Source: Cyclobacteriaceae bacterium (GTDB taxonomy: Bacteria > Bacteroidota > Bacteroidia > Cytophagales > Cyclobacteriaceae). Taken from it: a stretch of 44,718 nucleotides of DNA. The notes beneath the pieces were generated by a model, which was not told the origin of the DNA, made no database searches, and worked only from the letters and a program-made list of their open reading frames with translations. Location: positions 1-44,718 of the forward strand of contig JALONI010000013.1 in assembly GCA_025455015.1 (NCBI GenBank), given 5' to 3'. Both the position numbers and the translations under genes were made by a program. Below, in pieces: positions 43,102 through 44,718 of the stretch; position 1 is the first letter of the stretch; each line of letters starts with the position of its first letter.

Positions 43102-44298
43102 ATGAGCCGACTTTCCAACCGCATTGAGTCCATCCAGGAGTCCGCCACGCTGGCCATGGCCGCCAAAGCCCGCGAGTTTAAATCGCGCGGCATAGACGTG
43201 ATCAACCTGAGTTTGGGCGAGCCTGATTTCAAAACCCCCCAACACATTTGCGATGCGGCCAAGAAGGCGATAGACGAAGGAAAATATTTCTCTTACCCGC
43301 CTGTGGCCGGGTACCAGGATCTGCGCGAAGCCCTGGCTCACAAATACCAAACCGAAAACCACGTGCCCTACAAGGCCGAAAACATCGTGGTCTCCAACGG
43401 AGCCAAGCAGTCCATTGCCAATGTGATGCTGGCCCTGCTCAACCCGGGCGATGAGGTGATTATTTTTTCGCCCTATTGGGTCAGCTACGATGCCCTCGTT
43501 CGCCTGTCCGAAGCCACCCCCGTGTTAGTCAAGGGCACGCTGGAAAACGACTTCAAGGTCACCGCCACTCAATTGGAGAAGGCACTCACGTCCAAGACCA
43601 AAGCCATTATCTTTTCTTCCCCATGCAACCCCACCGGTTCGGTTTTCTCCCGGCAGGAATTGCAGGCCATCGCGGATGTAGTCTTGAAGCATGATAATTT
43701 ATTGATCATCGCAGACGAAATTTACGAGCACATCAACTTCACGGGCGATCAGACCAGCATCGCATCCCTTCCGGGGATGTTTGAGCGCACCATTACGATC
43801 AATGGCTTTGCCAAAGGCTTTGCCATGACGGGCTGGCGCGTGGGCTACATGGCGGCACCTAAGTGGATTGCCGATGCGGCTAACAAAATGCAAGGCCAGT
43901 TGACCTCCGCCAACTGCTCCATTTCACAGCGCGGGGCATTGGCGGCCATCACGTGCGATCTGACGCCCACCCGAACGATGGTGGCGGAGTATAAAAAGCG
44001 CAGAGAGATCGTGTACCAACTGCTCCAGGAAATACCGGGCATCCAAGCCAACTATCCCACGGGGGCGTTCTACTTCTTTCCGGATGTGAGTGCCTACTAC
44101 GGCAGGCAATTTCAGGGCAAAACCATTGCCAATGGCGATGACTTCTGCATGTTCTTGTTGGAGCAGGCGCACGTATCGCTCGTGACGGGCGATGCGTTTG
44201 GTGAGCCCCGCTGCATTCGGTTGTCATACGCGGCATCCGAAAAAGAGTTGCGCGAAGCGTTGGCCCGCATCAAGAACGCATTGACGTTACTGACTTAA
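43102..44298 (+). CDS. Class I aminotransferase, aspartate aminotransferase-like
   Basis: This 398-residue PLP enzyme has the fold-type I residues: N176 (SSPCNPTGS), D205 and Y208 (IADEIYEH), PLP lysine K238 (NGFAKGFAMTGWRVGY), and R246. The N-terminal SLGEPDFKTP and YSYPPVAGYQDLREAL-like blocks fit the Igamma aspartate/prephenate aminotransferase group common in Bacteroidota. Substrate choice between aspartate, prephenate and aromatic amino acids cannot be settled. It starts 63 bases after recR, with its own -7 box, and the sugar kinase gene follows 19 bases downstream. Confidence 0.92.
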   Translation: MSRLSNRIESIQESATLAMAAKAREFKSRGIDVINLSLGEPDFKTPQHICDAAKKAIDEGKYFSYPPVAGYQDLREALAHKYQTENHVPYKAENIVVSNGAKQSIANVMLALLNPGDEVIIFSPYWVSYDALVRLSEATPVLVKGTLENDFKVTATQLEKALTSKTKAIIFSSPCNPTGSVFSRQELQAIADVVLKHDNLLIIADEIYEHINFTGDQTSIASLPGMFERTITINGFAKGFAMTGWRVGYMAAPKWIADAANKMQGQLTSANCSISQRGALAAITCDLTPTRTMVAEYKKRREIVYQLLQEIPGIQANYPTGAFYFFPDVSAYYGRQFQGKTIANGDDFCMFLLEQAHVSLVTGDAFGEPRCIRLSYAASEKELREALARIKNALTLLT

Positions 44299-44317
44299 GA
44301 AATTCAACGGATCTGTC

Positions 44318-44718
44318 GTGGACTCCCTCGAAAAAATATTTCACGCTTTCACTGAGTTAAAAGTCCTGATTGTGGGCGATGTGATGCTGGACAGTTACAT
44401 CTGGGGTGCGGTGGAGCGCATCTCGCCCGAAGCACCGGTACCCATTGTAACCGTGAAAAAGCGCGATGTGCGGCTGGGCGGTGCTGCCAACGTGGCGTTG
44501 AACGTGCAAGCACTCGGGGCCACCCCCATCTTGGTGGCCCTGCGCGGAAATGACGAAGCCGGCAAACGCCTTGATTCCATCTTGCAGCAAGCCGGACTTT
44601 CGGCCGAAGGCTTGGTGGTGACGGCCGGGCGCCCCACCACCGTGAAAACGCGCGTGATCGCCAGCCACCAACATGTCGTTCGCGTGGACGAAGAATCGGA
44701 TCGGGTGCCCGATGATGC
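44318..44718 (+). CDS. Heptose-7-phosphate kinase, RfaE1/HldE-like (5' part, cut by window end)
   Basis: The first about 133 codons are seen, beginning with GTG at 44318 and reading (V)DSLEKIFHAFTELKVLIVG. LDSYIWGAVERISPEAPVPI and VRLGGAANVALNVQALGATP follow, the PfkB/ribokinase-fold pattern of D-glycero-beta-D-manno-heptose-7-phosphate kinase (HldA, or the N-terminal half of HldE). It supplies ADP-heptose for lipopolysaccharide core. In frame there is a TGA at 44291-44293 and no ATG before the conserved part, so GTG is the likely start. Whether a cytidylyltransferase half follows cannot be seen. Confidence 0.88.
   Translation, partial: MDSLEKIFHAFTELKVLIVGDVMLDSYIWGAVERISPEAPVPIVTVKKRDVRLGGAANVALNVQALGATPILVALRGNDEAGKRLDSILQQAGLSAEGLVVTAGRPTTVKTRVIASHQHVVRVDEESDRVPDD

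Overview
The window looks like a chromosomal segment of a moderately GC-rich Bacteroidota bacterium, most likely from the Cytophagales side of the phylum. The reasons are repeated promoter motifs of the Bacteroidota type (TTTG, about 19 bases, TAnnTTTG), few purine-rich ribosome binding sites, the gene order rplQ-carA-eno, secY-map-infA-rpmJ without adk, and ClpS, PnuC and FucP-type transporter sequences of the Bacteroidota kind. I cannot name a species.

Layout. Positions 1-1850 are accessory: about 690 gene-free bases with degenerate repeats, an AT-rich four-helix membrane protein and a second gene-free stretch with inverted repeats. Positions 1849-5457 hold a small membrane protein and a probable amino-sugar salvage unit: a sugar kinase and a nucleotidyltransferase, divergent from a FucP/NagP-type permease. 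Positions 5464-7091 are pnuC-nadR (nicotinamide riboside uptake and conversion to NAD). Positions 7162-16117 are a kynurenine (tryptophan breakdown) locus with HAAO, kynureninase, kynurenine monooxygenase, a 2-aminomuconate-semialdehyde-type dehydrogenase and an SDR. It is interleaved with four modules of the selfish kind: two DUF4143 AAA ATPases, a complete RelE/ParE-type toxin-antitoxin pair, and an orphan antitoxin followed by the wreck of a PIN toxin. Then come a lipoprotein and a FecCD-type permease.

Positions 18417-33058 are one long ribosomal super-operon from rplC to rplQ, with secY, map, infA and rpoA. It starts at rplC, not rpsJ. It has a clear promoter and leader hairpin in front of rplC, and a second, textbook promoter with a terminator-like hairpin inside the operon in front of rpsH. 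A strong terminator closes it. Housekeeping genes follow: carA, eno, mltG, a YbgC-type thioesterase, a YihY membrane protein, tRNA-Ser(UGA), a large exported protein of unknown role, an alkyltransferase-like DNA-binding protein that lacks the reactive cysteine, a sodium/solute symporter, clpS, recR, an aminotransferase and the start of an RfaE1/HldE-type heptose kinase cut by the window edge.

The most interesting part is the kynurenine locus. Both toxin genes, the intact RelE/ParE-type one and the deleted PIN one, end in a 4-base ATGA overlap with the next catabolic gene (the aldehyde dehydrogenase and kynU). I found no wholly new defence or mobile system that the sequence alone can support.
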